This document shows positions 8,436 through 16,556 of a DNA stretch of 64,000 nt, piece after piece (position 1 is the first letter of the stretch; each line of letters starts with the position of its first letter). This DNA comes from an uncultured Eubacteriales bacterium (lineage in GTDB: Bacteria > Bacillota > Clostridia > Oscillospirales > CAG-272), in assembly GCA_900546695.1 (NCBI GenBank), contig URDX01000007.1, positions 1-64,000 on the forward strand, given 5' to 3'. The notes under the pieces are model-generated. The model was not told where the DNA came from and did not search any database. It saw only the letters and a program-made list of their open reading frames with translations. Both the position numbers and the translations under genes were made by a program.

Positions 8436-8495
8436 AACGCCATGTAAAAAACGCCCGAGCGGAAGCCGCCGCCAGAGCGTTTTTTACATGGCGTT
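8436..8495. terminator. Strong bidirectional terminator downstream of the BMP/ABC operon
   Basis: A 19-bp perfect stem (AACGCCATGTAAAAAACGC and its complement) closes a 22-base GC-rich loop. It lies 50 bp beyond the stop codon of the last permease gene on the minus strand. The plus strand continues TTATTTT, so it may also stop transcripts from the broken gene at 8222. Confidence 0.85.
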
Positions 8496-8546
8496 ATTTT
8501 AAAGCGTTTTTTATAACTGCATTCGCTGCAGTGCCGCGCGGTGCGC

Positions 8547-9536
8547 TCAGCGTTCCTCTCTGAAATAAGAAAGACCGAGACTTGCGGGCGGCTGGTTTTC
8601 GCGCTTTCTGCGTATGCTGATTATTATCAGCACAATGATAGTAACCACATACGGGAGCATCTTAAAGAGCTCTGTAGCGCTGCGCGAAAGGCCGGGGATG
8701 AAGTTATAAACTATATAGAGTCCGCCGAAGAGAATCGAGCCGAGAACACCCGCATCGGGCTTCCATACGGCAAAGATAACGAGCGCAATAGCGAGCCATC
8801 CACGGTCGCCGAAGCCGTTATTTGACCATACGCCCATCGTGTAATCCATAACGTAGTACAGACCTCCGAGGCCGGCGATAACGCTGCCGACGCAGGTTGC
8901 GGTGTACTTATACAGCTCAACGTTTATGCCCGCAGCGTCCGCGGTTGCGGGGTTCTCACCGACCGCGCGCAGATAGAGTCCGCGGCGGGTATGCTTGAAG
9001 AACCATGCGGTAAGCAGTGCGATGACTATCGCGAGATAAGCAAGAAAGCCGTACGACAGGAACACCTCGCCGAACCATCCGAGCTTTGAAGCAAACGGCA
9101 GGGTCGTGCGGAAGAATTCGCTCGTCTGAGTCAGTGCGACCGACGCGGTCTCACTCTTTGTGATAGTTGCGAGCGAGCCGCCGAAGAAGTTACCGAAGCC
9201 GATACCGAAGGTAGTGAGCGCAAGACCCGTGACGTTCTGATTTGCGCGGAGCGAAACGGTCAGGAAGCAATAGATAAGCCCCATCAGAAGCGAACCGAGC
9301 ATAGAAGAAAGCAGCGGGATAATAACGGCAAGGAAGGGATTGAGCACGCCCGATGCCGCGCGTGCCGACTCCTCATAAAGGAACGCGCCGATGACGCCGC
9401 TGATGCCGCCGACGTACATTATACCGGGGATACCGAGATTGATATTACCCGATTTCTCGGTGATTATCTCACCCGTCGAGCCGAAAAGGAGCGGAATGCC
9501 CTGAACGATAGCGCGCTGAATTACGGTAATAATCAT
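8547..9536 (-). CDS. ABC transporter permease, simple-sugar/nucleoside (NupQ/YufQ-like)
   Basis: The 329-residue membrane protein is the second permease of a BMP-type nucleoside or simple-sugar importer. The start at 9536 follows AAGGAG; the longer frame to 9749 runs into the upstream gene. It has about eight to nine hydrophobic segments. Family-typical stretches are GSTGEIITEKSGNINLGIPGIM near residue 18 and LRAVGENPATADAAGINV near 190. It is last of four genes on the strand, with a 2-bp gap from the preceding permease, and is followed by the strong hairpin at 8436..8495. The substrate is probably purine or pyrimidine nucleosides, but this is not provable here. Confidence 0.9.
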   Translation of the reverse strand: MIITVIQRAIVQGIPLLFGSTGEIITEKSGNINLGIPGIMYVGGISGVIGAFLYEESARAASGVLNPFLAVIIPLLSSMLGSLLMGLIYCFLTVSLRANQNVTGLALTTFGIGFGNFFGGSLATITKSETASVALTQTSEFFRTTLPFASKLGWFGEVFLSYGFLAYLAIVIALLTAWFFKHTRRGLYLRAVGENPATADAAGINVELYKYTATCVGSVIAGLGGLYYVMDYTMGVWSNNGFGDRGWLAIALVIFAVWKPDAGVLGSILFGGLYIVYNFIPGLSRSATELFKMLPYVVTIIVLIIISIRRKRENQPPASLGLSYFREER

Positions 9537-9538
9537 AC

Positions 9539-10648
9539 TCAGTTCTCCTTTCTTGCACTGCGGTGCATGATGCGGTAGTTGATGAAGAATTCGCTTCCGA
9601 TAATGAAGAACAGAATAATTCCGCTGATGATATCGGAGAAGGATTCGTTGAGCTTGAATACCGTCGCAATCTCGCCCGCGCCGCGCTCGAGGAACACGAG
9701 CAGGAACGAGGTAAGTATCATGTAGATAGGATTGAACTTTGCGAGCCACGATACCATGATAGCGGTAAAGCCTCTGCCGTCCGCCGTCGTTGTTGCTATC
9801 GTGTGATGCGTTCCGCCGACGAGCAGCAGACCCGCAACGCCGCAGATAGCGCCCGAGAATGCCATTGTGCGTATAATAACGCGCTTTACATTGATGCCGA
9901 TATAGCGGGCGGTGTTTTCACTCTCGCCGACGACCGATATCTCGTAGCCGTGCTTAGAATAGCGCAGATATACGAAAAGGATAACTACGATGAGCGCAAC
10001 GATGATGATATTCAGCAGATAGCTGTTGTCGCCGATGGTAGGCAGCCAGCCGGCATGCGTATCCTGATTGATGATGCCGACCTTGCCCGAGCCCTTCGGA
10101 ACCTCCCATTTGACGACGAAAAACTGAACGAGCTGCATGGCAACATAGTTCATCATGAGGGTAAAGAGCGTTTCGTTTGTACCCCAGTTAGCCTTGAAGA
10201 ATGCGGGAATTACGCCCCATATTGCGCCCGCGACGATAGCCGCGACCGCCATTATGAGGATAAGCACGCCGTCCGGCACCTTTCCGCCGAGCGTTATCAT
10301 ACACGCCGCGGTAGCAAGTCCGCCGATAAGCACCTGACCCTCCGCGCCGATATTCCAGAAGCGCATACGGAACGCGGGTGTTACGGCAAGCGCAACGCAG
10401 AGCAGCATTGCGATATTCTGCAGCAGCTGCCATACGCGCCTGTTCGTTCCGAAGGAGGATTTAATCATCGTTCCGTAAACGCTGATGGGGTTCTCGCCCG
10501 TCAGCGCAAGCGTTACAATACCCGCGACAAGGAGCGCCGCAATGACCGCGCCGATGCGGATAAGCCATGCGCGCCACCATGCGACGGCGGGGCGCTTGAC
10601 TATGTGAAAGAGGGGTTCGTGTCCCTCGGCTTTTTTAGTTGCTGCCAT
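9539..10648 (-). CDS. ABC transporter permease, simple-sugar/nucleoside (NupP/YufP-like)
   Basis: The 369-residue product is the first permease of the same importer. About nine hydrophobic stretches follow a charged N-terminus. The FRMRFWNIGAEGQVLIGGL region (near residue 109) and the VVGESENTARYIGINVKR block near 240 match this permease family. The ATG at 10648 has GGAGGGAG upstream and overlaps the end of the ATPase gene by 14 bp, indicating coupled translation. It should pair with the downstream permease as a heterodimeric channel. Confidence 0.9.
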   Translation of the reverse strand: MAATKKAEGHEPLFHIVKRPAVAWWRAWLIRIGAVIAALLVAGIVTLALTGENPISVYGTMIKSSFGTNRRVWQLLQNIAMLLCVALAVTPAFRMRFWNIGAEGQVLIGGLATAACMITLGGKVPDGVLILIMAVAAIVAGAIWGVIPAFFKANWGTNETLFTLMMNYVAMQLVQFFVVKWEVPKGSGKVGIINQDTHAGWLPTIGDNSYLLNIIIVALIVVILFVYLRYSKHGYEISVVGESENTARYIGINVKRVIIRTMAFSGAICGVAGLLLVGGTHHTIATTTADGRGFTAIMVSWLAKFNPIYMILTSFLLVFLERGAGEIATVFKLNESFSDIISGIILFFIIGSEFFINYRIMHRSARKEN

Positions 10649-12191
10649 GCTGCTCTCCCTCCTTTTCTTCCTTCTTGTCTGTCTTTGTCATGAGATAGCC
10701 TATCTCTTCCTTGACGGCGGTTCTGCCGTCGACCGTTCCCGTTATGCTGCCGGAGTTGATGACCATTATGCGGTCACAGAGCCCGATAAGCACGTCAAGG
10801 TCCTCTCCGACGAAAATGACGGCAACGCCGCTTTCCTTCTGCTTATTGAGCAGATTATATATCATGTAGGAGGAGTTGATGTCGAGTCCGCGGACGGGGT
10901 ACGCCGCCATAAATACCGACGGAGCCGCCGCGATCTCGCGCCCTACAAGCACCTTCTGAACGTTACCGCCCGAAAGACGGCGGACGGGGGTGAAGGCGCT
11001 CGGGGTAACGACCTCGAGATCCTTGATTATCTCGTCGGCGAGGTCATGCGGCTTCTTTCTGTTAAGAAAGATGGAGCGACCCTTGCCGTAGCTGCGCAGC
11101 ATCATGTTGTCGATTATGTTCATGTTTCCGACAAGTCCCATGCCGAGACGGTCCTCGGGCACGAACGACAGACGGACACCGAGGTCGCGTATCTGTACGG
11201 GGGTCTTGTCGCGGAGGTTTACGTGCTCTCCGTCCTTCGGACTGAGATATGTGATCTCGCCCGAATCTATCGGCTGCAGTCCCGCGATAGCCTCGAGCAG
11301 CTCGCGCTGTCCGGAGCCCGCGATGCCCGCGATACCGAGTATCTCACCCGCGCGCGCCTCGAACGAAACACCGTCCAGCACCTTTATTCCGTCGCTGTTG
11401 GTGTAGTTGACGTCGCGGACGAGCAGCCTCAGACATACGTCGCGCGGCTCGCTGCGGTCGATGTTCAGTGTGACCTTTTTGCCGACCATCATCTCGGTAA
11501 GGCTTGCCTCATCGGTCTTTGCGGTCTCGACGGTAGCAACATGCTCGCCCTTGCGGAGAACGGCGACGCGGTCGGAGATGGAAAGCACCTCGTGCAGCTT
11601 GTGCGTTATGATAATGACCGATTTGCCCTCATCGCGCATGCGGCGGAGAACGGCGAACAGCTTTTCCGTCTCCTGCGGGGTAAGCACGGCGGTGGGCTCG
11701 TCAAGAATAAGTATGTCCGCGCCGCGGTAGAGCACCTTCAATATCTCTACCGTCTGCTTCTCGGAAACACTCATATCGTAGATCTTCTTGTCGGGATCCA
11801 TGATAAAGCCGTATTTCTCGGTGAGCGCGACCACCTTCTCGCGCGCGGCGGGAAGCGAATATTTGTCCTCGTCTATGCCGAGGATGATATTCTCGGTCGC
11901 CGTAAAAACGTCGACGAGCTTGAAATGCTGATGTATCATTCCGATTTTGTAACGGAACGCATCTTTCGGGGAGCGGATAACGACGGGCTCTCCGTCGACA
12001 TAGACCTCGCCCTCATCGGGATAGTAAATACCCGAAATCATATTCATAAGGGTGGTCTTGCCGCTGCCGTTTTCGCCGAGTACCGCAAGTATCTCGCCGT
12101 GAAGAACGTCAAGGTCAACATCCTTATTTGCAACTATGCTGCCAAATCGCTTGGTAACATGCTTTAGCTGTATCGCTACGGAATCTGTCAC
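10635..12191 (-). CDS. ABC transporter ATP-binding protein with two ATPase domains (NupO/YufO-like)
   Basis: The 518-residue protein contains two fused nucleotide-binding domains, as expected for sugar/nucleoside importers. The first has Walker A GENGSGKTT near residue 37, a SVSEKQTVEILKVL signature region and Walker B ILILDEPTAVL near 160. The second has the degenerate GIAGSGQRE P-loop near 290 and LSGGNVQKVLVGRE near 405. In the second Walker B the usual DEPTRGLD reads YPVRGLD, so that site has probably lost catalytic function. GTG at 12191 with GGAGGTG upstream is the likely start. It powers the permeases encoded downstream. Confidence 0.9.
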   Translation of the reverse strand: MTDSVAIQLKHVTKRFGSIVANKDVDLDVLHGEILAVLGENGSGKTTLMNMISGIYYPDEGEVYVDGEPVVIRSPKDAFRYKIGMIHQHFKLVDVFTATENIILGIDEDKYSLPAAREKVVALTEKYGFIMDPDKKIYDMSVSEKQTVEILKVLYRGADILILDEPTAVLTPQETEKLFAVLRRMRDEGKSVIIITHKLHEVLSISDRVAVLRKGEHVATVETAKTDEASLTEMMVGKKVTLNIDRSEPRDVCLRLLVRDVNYTNSDGIKVLDGVSFEARAGEILGIAGIAGSGQRELLEAIAGLQPIDSGEITYLSPKDGEHVNLRDKTPVQIRDLGVRLSFVPEDRLGMGLVGNMNIIDNMMLRSYGKGRSIFLNRKKPHDLADEIIKDLEVVTPSAFTPVRRLSGGNVQKVLVGREIAAAPSVFMAAYPVRGLDINSSYMIYNLLNKQKESGVAVIFVGEDLDVLIGLCDRIMVINSGSITGTVDGRTAVKEEIGYLMTKTDKKEEKEGEQHGSN

Positions 12192-12280
12192 ACCGCACCT
12201 CCGAGTCAGAATTGTAGGCTTTTCCGAAAAAGCAGGAAAAACCGAAGAAGGGTATACCGTTTCTTCGGAATTCTTTAAAG

Positions 12281-12345
12281 AAAAAATATCGGAGCCGTCT
12301 CCGATAAAAGACAGTCAGGGGGAGCCGGACAGCACCCTGCTCCCC
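12281..12345 (-). terminator. Double hairpin (partial terminator) between the BMP gene and the ATPase gene
   Basis: On the minus strand GGGGAGC/GCTCCCC (12318-12345) comes first. ATCGGAG-ACGG-CTCCGAT (12288-12305) follows, immediately trailed by ATTTTTTC, which is a textbook intrinsic terminator. Because the ATPase and permease genes follow on the same strand, it probably lets only part of transcription pass, so the binding protein is made in excess. That dosage role is inference. Confidence 0.8.
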
Positions 12346-12369
12346 TCCTGTCATATTATACTGTTAAAA

Positions 12370-13623
12370 TCAGAATTTGCTGTTGAGCAGCTCGATGCCG
12401 TCGATCTTTACATCGAAGTAAGGAGCAGAACGGAACTCGGACTCATGGAAGTAGCCGTTTACGATAGCCTCGGTGTCGCCCGTGTTGTCAGCGTCGGAGT
12501 TAACGTCAGCCATGTAGCTCTCAAGAGCAGCGCCGTCAACGGCGAACTTAGAGGTATCGAATACCTTGAGAGTGCCGTTTTCGAGCTCGTTCTTAACCTC
12601 AGCGAGCTTCTCTGCGGTGCCCGCAGCAGCTGCCTCGGTGTTGATGTCGGAGAGAACAACGGAGCCTGTAGCAAGTGTGCCGGTCCAGTCAGCATCGATA
12701 GCCTTGCCGTCCATGGTGTTCTTGATGATAAGCTCCATGTAAGGCTGCCAGTTGATAGCAGAGGAGATGATGAAGGTCTTGGGGCAAGCCTGAACGGTAG
12801 AACCGTTGTAGGAGACATTAGGAACGCCTGCTGCCTCACATGCGGTAGGAGCACCCATGGAGTCTGCGTGCTGGCTGATAAGCTTGCAGCCCTTAGCGAT
12901 AAGAGCGTTTGCAGCTTCCTTCTCCATAGCCTCGTCATACCAAGAACCGGTGAACTGAACCTTCATGGTAGCGGTGGGGCAAACCGATCTTGCGCCGAGG
13001 AAGAAGGAGGTATAACCCGAAACAACCTCTGCGTAGGTGAATGCGCCGACGTAGCCGATAACAGCCTCCTCAGCGGTGAAATCGCCGTTTGCGATCATCT
13101 CGTTGAGCTTAAGACCTGCAGCAACGCCTGCAAGATAACGACCCTCGTAAATAGAAGCAAATGCATTGTGATAGTTGGAAAGACCCTCGGTGTGAGCTCT
13201 TGTACCGGTAGCATGGCAGAACTGAACATCGGTGTACTTCTTAGCAGCCTCGATGAGGTAGGTCTCGTGACCGAAGCTGTCTGCAAAGATGAGCGAGCAG
13301 CCCTGATCGACAAGGTCCTCACAAGCCTCGTAGCACTCCTGACCCTCGGGAATGTTGGTCTTCATGATAACCTGCGAATCGGTAAGACCGGTAGCAGCCT
13401 GAGCACCCTTAACTGCGTTGATGAAGTTAAGGTCATAGGTGGAGTTCTCGTCGTGCAGGAAAATGAAGCCTACCTTGAACTCCTTACCGTCGTTTGCCTT
13501 GTTGTCAGCAACGGTAGTCTCGCTGTTATTGTCGCCGGCAGTATTGCCGCAAGAGGTCGCAAAAGCGGCAACCGAGACAATCATGACAACTGCGAGAGCA
13601 ATAGAAAGAATCTTCTTAAGCAT
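12370..13623 (-). CDS. BMP-family substrate-binding lipoprotein of the nucleoside/simple-sugar ABC importer
   Basis: The start at 13623 (MLKKILSIALAVVMIVSVAA) has GGAGG upstream and gives a lipoprotein signal ending in the lipobox ATSC with Cys25 as the lipidation site. The mature protein (about 390 residues) has the BMP-fold features KVGFIFLHDENSTYDLNFI, a FADSFGHE segment near 120, and HADSMGAPTACEAAG near 270. Homologues (BmpA/PnrA/Med) bind purine nucleosides outside the membrane. It is the first gene of the operon, with its own promoter and leader, and is separated from the ATPase gene by a terminator-like hairpin pair. Confidence 0.92.
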   Translation of the reverse strand: MLKKILSIALAVVMIVSVAAFATSCGNTAGDNNSETTVADNKANDGKEFKVGFIFLHDENSTYDLNFINAVKGAQAATGLTDSQVIMKTNIPEGQECYEACEDLVDQGCSLIFADSFGHETYLIEAAKKYTDVQFCHATGTRAHTEGLSNYHNAFASIYEGRYLAGVAAGLKLNEMIANGDFTAEEAVIGYVGAFTYAEVVSGYTSFFLGARSVCPTATMKVQFTGSWYDEAMEKEAANALIAKGCKLISQHADSMGAPTACEAAGVPNVSYNGSTVQACPKTFIISSAINWQPYMELIIKNTMDGKAIDADWTGTLATGSVVLSDINTEAAAAGTAEKLAEVKNELENGTLKVFDTSKFAVDGAALESYMADVNSDADNTGDTEAIVNGYFHESEFRSAPYFDVKIDGIELLNSKF

Positions 13624-13800
13624 TTGTCTAATCCTCCAAATTTGTTTATAATTAAAAGCATACCTCGCGGCAGCTCTTAATACGGTGTCAGAGGTCGGGC
13701 AAGCCAGACAAATAAAGCAACATCGAACACACACCTGTTGTCCGCGCCGAGACACGACGCCCACGCCGACACAAAAATGCAATATCCGATGTAAAAAAAC

Positions 13801-13820
13801 CGGGACGAATTTCTTCGTCC
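13801..13820 (-). terminator. Leader hairpin directly after the BMP operon promoter
   Basis: GGACGAA and TTCGTCC pair. On the minus strand the stem is followed by CGGTTTTTTTAC, which is the form of an intrinsic terminator starting only a few bases after the predicted transcription start. The 180-bp leader between it and the BMP start codon has no supported gene. It may be an attenuator, or terminate transcription coming from upstream. Confidence 0.6.
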
Positions 13821-13826
13821 GACATA

Positions 13827-13855
13827 ATGATACACCATTCGAACCGGTTTGTCAA
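13827..13855 (-). promoter_or_regulatory. Promoter of the BMP/ABC operon
   Basis: On the minus strand a consensus TTGACA and TATCAT are separated by exactly 17 bp, about 200 bp upstream of the BMP start codon. Confidence 0.8.
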
Positions 13856-14427
13856 CTAACAAAAACTCATCAAAACAAGGTTTTAATAAAGTGTGAAAAA
13901 TCCCGCGTCATCGCTCCCCGCCTTTGGTAATTATAACGGCACACTCGACGTGTCCGCAACCAAATCGGCAGCATTTAAGGGAAATAAAGCCATAGCAGTG
14001 CCGCTCCGCCGCTGCTGCAACTGACACACCCCGCCGCATTCCACCGCGCCGCGTCCCCGCATTCCGCTGCGCACTTCTCAATTCACCATGCGTCCCTCTC
14101 CTCCGCACGCTCTGCCGTTCGCCGCATGTTCACTATCGCGTCCAACGCATTCTGCCGCGAGCCGTCACCGTCCTCGCCGTGCGCTCCGTCATTCAGGACA
14201 AAATTTTCATGTCTCGGCACGGATAATTTTCCCCGAAAACATGCATTCAATTCCTGCCGTGCCGTTTTTCACCACACAAACGCGCAAAAGTAAGCCATCG
14301 CGACAGCAAGCCGCTTTTACCGCCGCAGAAAGCCTGTCCCCGCGTGTACTATAGAAATGCCGGAGCTCGTGTATACTATAGAAAAATGCAGCATGCTGCA
14401 AAAATCTTCATTTGCGCTTACATCCAA

Positions 14428-14881
14428 ATCGGATAGGAGACGGTGGTTAACCGCCGTCCTCCCACAACATTCCTCCGCAGTAATTAATCGCTTCTTCGGT
14501 ACTTTGAGCGGAGCTGACCTCTGCAAGCTCAACCGCTGCCTTTCGACACGGCTTACTCCTTTTTGAAGCCGGGAGCGTTCCTTGCAAGCCTCCCCGAGTA
14601 AGAACAATAACCTTCATTCCGTAACCGCCGCATCTACTGTATGGAATTCGGGTGCATTGGACTTCTTCTTGTTTGGCAGAGTCGTCCGTCCCAAGTCTGC
14701 CTTCTATGCGATTTCTGTTCGTCAGTCCGGAGCTTTGCCCGCAGAGGCACTTCTCAGCCTCTACATCCGGCTTCCTTCGGATTCCGCCTCACGACGGACA
14801 CCCTTGCCTTCGGCTAATGCTTCCCGCTGCCGAGCGCATAGCGGGCTTTCAACATCGAGTTATTGCCCATGTCTGGCACAC
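14428..14881 (-). mobile_element. Group II intron remnant A (no reverse transcriptase, domain V deleted)
   Basis: Read on the minus strand, the element opens with GTGTGCCAGACATGGGCAAT, a typical group II intron 5' end. It keeps about 400 nt of the 5' domains and ends with a domain VI-like hairpin (14431-14463) and CCGATT. It is nearly identical to remnant B (18477..19120) over about 400 bp. About 190 bp, including domain V, are missing at the junction near 14470, and there is no intron-encoded protein. Splicing should be impossible. DNA from 13860 to 14427 holds no gene I can support. Confidence 0.8.
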
Positions 14882-14887
14882 CGAATA

Positions 14888-14952
14888 TTATGCCACTGCG
14901 CCGCAGGCGCAATATCACTTTTGCCGCAGGCAAAAATATCACGCCGAGCAGC
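14888..14952. repeat. Short hairpin repeats separated by ATATCAC words
   Basis: Two to three small GC-rich hairpins (TGCGCCGCAGGCGCA, TTTGCCGCAGGCAAA) are each followed by ATATCAC. Similar strings of mini-hairpins occur in many Clostridia intergenic regions; their function is unknown to me. They lie directly upstream (minus-strand sense) of intron remnant A, with no coding seen. Confidence 0.5.
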
Positions 14953-15029
14953 GCGAGACTCACTTAACTCGCTTCATCTCGCATTCTGCGGTAAATATCA
15001 TCCTGTAATATAATTATTTAAAATTGTTC

Positions 15030-15058
15030 TTGACATATGTAATTATTTATGATACACT
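15030..15058 (+). promoter_or_regulatory. Promoter upstream of the first BtrH-like gene
   Basis: TTGACA (15030-15035) and TACACT (15053-15058) are 17 bp apart in AT-rich DNA. A leader of about 370 bp separates it from the coding start at 15430. Confidence 0.55.
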
Positions 15059-15176
15059 CCTATTGTAAGGAATAGATTTTGTCACATAATCACATAATAC
15101 GTAAAATAACGTTCCATATAGTTAGTCCTAAAGTATGCCACCGTATGCTGTGCGCCTCCCCAATTGGATTTATCTG

Positions 15177-15221
15177 CAGACGTGCAGTGTAGGTACAACC
15201 CTCGCGTACGTCTGTTTTTGT
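15177..15221 (+). terminator. Attenuator-like terminator in the leader of the first BtrH-like gene
   Basis: CAGACGT pairs with ACGTCTG over a 24-base loop and is followed by TTTTTGTTTT. It sits between the promoter and the gene it would serve, suggesting conditional termination. The rest of the leader (to 15429) holds no supported gene. Confidence 0.55.
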
Positions 15222-15429
15222 TTTACAACGGAGATTGTATCTCGTAAACTACGAGAAATAGATGACAATATCCATTTGAAAGCGAATACTACAGAGATGT
15301 TCAGATTTGGGTATGCATTGATCCCGTATTTGATAGTCAGATGATTGAATTAAAAGCGTTTTGATTGTGTAAATACCTTTTTCATGCTAAATTTATATGC
15401 AGTTGGAATTGCCGGAGTAAGGTGACAAA

Positions 15430-16431
15430 ATGAAAAGTAACAGTTTGCCGATAGCAAAGCCGTTTTACAGTGTATCGCATTCTCAGGGGACAACCGGAGC
15501 AATAATTTACAATAACCCCAGTATGCGAAATTGGTACCTAAACAATTCTCTTGTTCTGCAGGCTCGAGCAGACGGACTCGAAAGCAAGCAACCGAAATTA
15601 CGCATGGATATCTGTCAGTCTAATATAGAAGACAATCCGTATATTGATCGCCAGCAGCTACTTATGACCTTTCTTGACGGATGTATCAGCCGTGTTGTAT
15701 GCAATATGATAGACCGTGGGTGGTATGTATATTTCGGAGGAGTGGATGATTATTATATGAAGGGCAGATACGGGTATCACGTACGCCATTATTTACACGA
15801 CGGTCTAATCTGCGGATATAACCGTGAAAAGAAAACATACAGCGTTTTTGCGTATGATGAACATATGAGATATTCGTTATTTGAAATGCCGCAACTATGC
15901 TTTGATGAGGCAAGAAAATCATCCGAGCGAATGGAGTATTGTGGTATGCTTGTAGCCGTCAGGCCGCAGCCTATTCAAATCGACCTTAACCCAATACTGA
16001 TGCTCGAAAAGCTGCGCGATCATCTTTCGCCGCCGTCAGCATGGAACTACGACGAGAGCGGTGTAACGGTATACGGCATAGAGGCGCATGAATGTACCAT
16101 TCATTATATTGAGGCAATTGCAACACCCAATTGTCTGCAAGATATCGACATCCGACCGTTCAAGATGTTACTTGAGCATAAGCGTTTTATGCTTGAACGA
16201 CTTGAAGCACTTGAGTGTTATTACGGACTTGAAGCAAATTACAGTACTCGATATAAAATAGTAGAAGTTACTGCGGAAAAAATGTGGAATCGGTGCTTGC
16301 GTTATACTATGACATCAACTGATTCTGACCTTTTGGACATGATAGATAAGATACATATTATGCGCGACCTTGAATGGAAAATACTTTCCGATACCGTCGA
16401 TATGCTATCGGCGAAAGAACGAAGCATGTAA
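15430..16431 (+). CDS. Unknown protein, weakly BtrH/C39-like; paralogue of 31574..32572
   Basis: The 333-residue protein starts at an ATG with AAGGTGA upstream. I do not recognise a close family. The middle part (residues about 75-160) has the pattern DYYMKGRYGYH..HYLHDGLICGY, then EKKTYSVFAYDE and a Tyr/Phe-rich stretch. This resembles the papain-like BtrH_N or C39-type fold, in which a His precedes a GYD turn. BtrH transfers an acyl group from an acyl carrier protein in butirosin synthesis. An N-terminal active Cys cannot be assigned. A strongly similar copy adjoins the radical SAM genes, so a role in the same peptide pathway is likely. It precedes an ABC exporter, and both lie between the two intron remnants. 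Confidence 0.6.
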   Translation: MKSNSLPIAKPFYSVSHSQGTTGAIIYNNPSMRNWYLNNSLVLQARADGLESKQPKLRMDICQSNIEDNPYIDRQQLLMTFLDGCISRVVCNMIDRGWYVYFGGVDDYYMKGRYGYHVRHYLHDGLICGYNREKKTYSVFAYDEHMRYSLFEMPQLCFDEARKSSERMEYCGMLVAVRPQPIQIDLNPILMLEKLRDHLSPPSAWNYDESGVTVYGIEAHECTIHYIEAIATPNCLQDIDIRPFKMLLEHKRFMLERLEALECYYGLEANYSTRYKIVEVTAEKMWNRCLRYTMTSTDSDLLDMIDKIHIMRDLEWKILSDTVDMLSAKERSM

Positions 16432-16462
16432 TCAAAATTACAGCTGCATATGCGCATGTGAT

Positions 16463-16519
16463 AAGGCTTTGACAGTAATCAGTGTATTGGGCGATCTTTG
16501 AAATTGCCATCAAAGCCTT
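16463..16519 (+). other. Intergenic inverted repeat between BtrH-like gene and ABC exporter
   Basis: AAGGCTTTGA and TCAAAGCCTT are perfect 10-bp inverted copies 37 bases apart in the 125-bp gap. It lacks a T tract, so it may be an mRNA processing or stability element rather than a terminator. Confidence 0.45.
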
Positions 16520-16556
16520 AAGCTGCAAGCATTGTTCGTAAAAGGATGCAATCACA

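Noticed and set aside
10647..12167. Long plus-strand open frame opposite the ABC ATPase gene
   Set aside because: Antisense shadow caused by GC-rich codon bias; the minus strand encodes all ABC motifs.
12136..13680. Long plus-strand open frame opposite the BMP lipoprotein gene
   Set aside because: Antisense shadow; the lipoprotein with signal and GGAGG site is on the minus strand.
13624..13826. Purine riboswitch in the BMP operon leader
   Set aside because: The conserved purine aptamer core and loop sequences are not present.
14582..15013. Plus-strand frames shared by the two repeat copies (also 18821..19168)
   Set aside because: They are antisense to the group II intron RNA domains; identical translation merely reflects the repeated DNA.
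15135..15344. 69-residue plus-strand frame in the leader of the BtrH-like gene
   Set aside because: It has no ribosome binding site and overlaps the attenuator hairpin.
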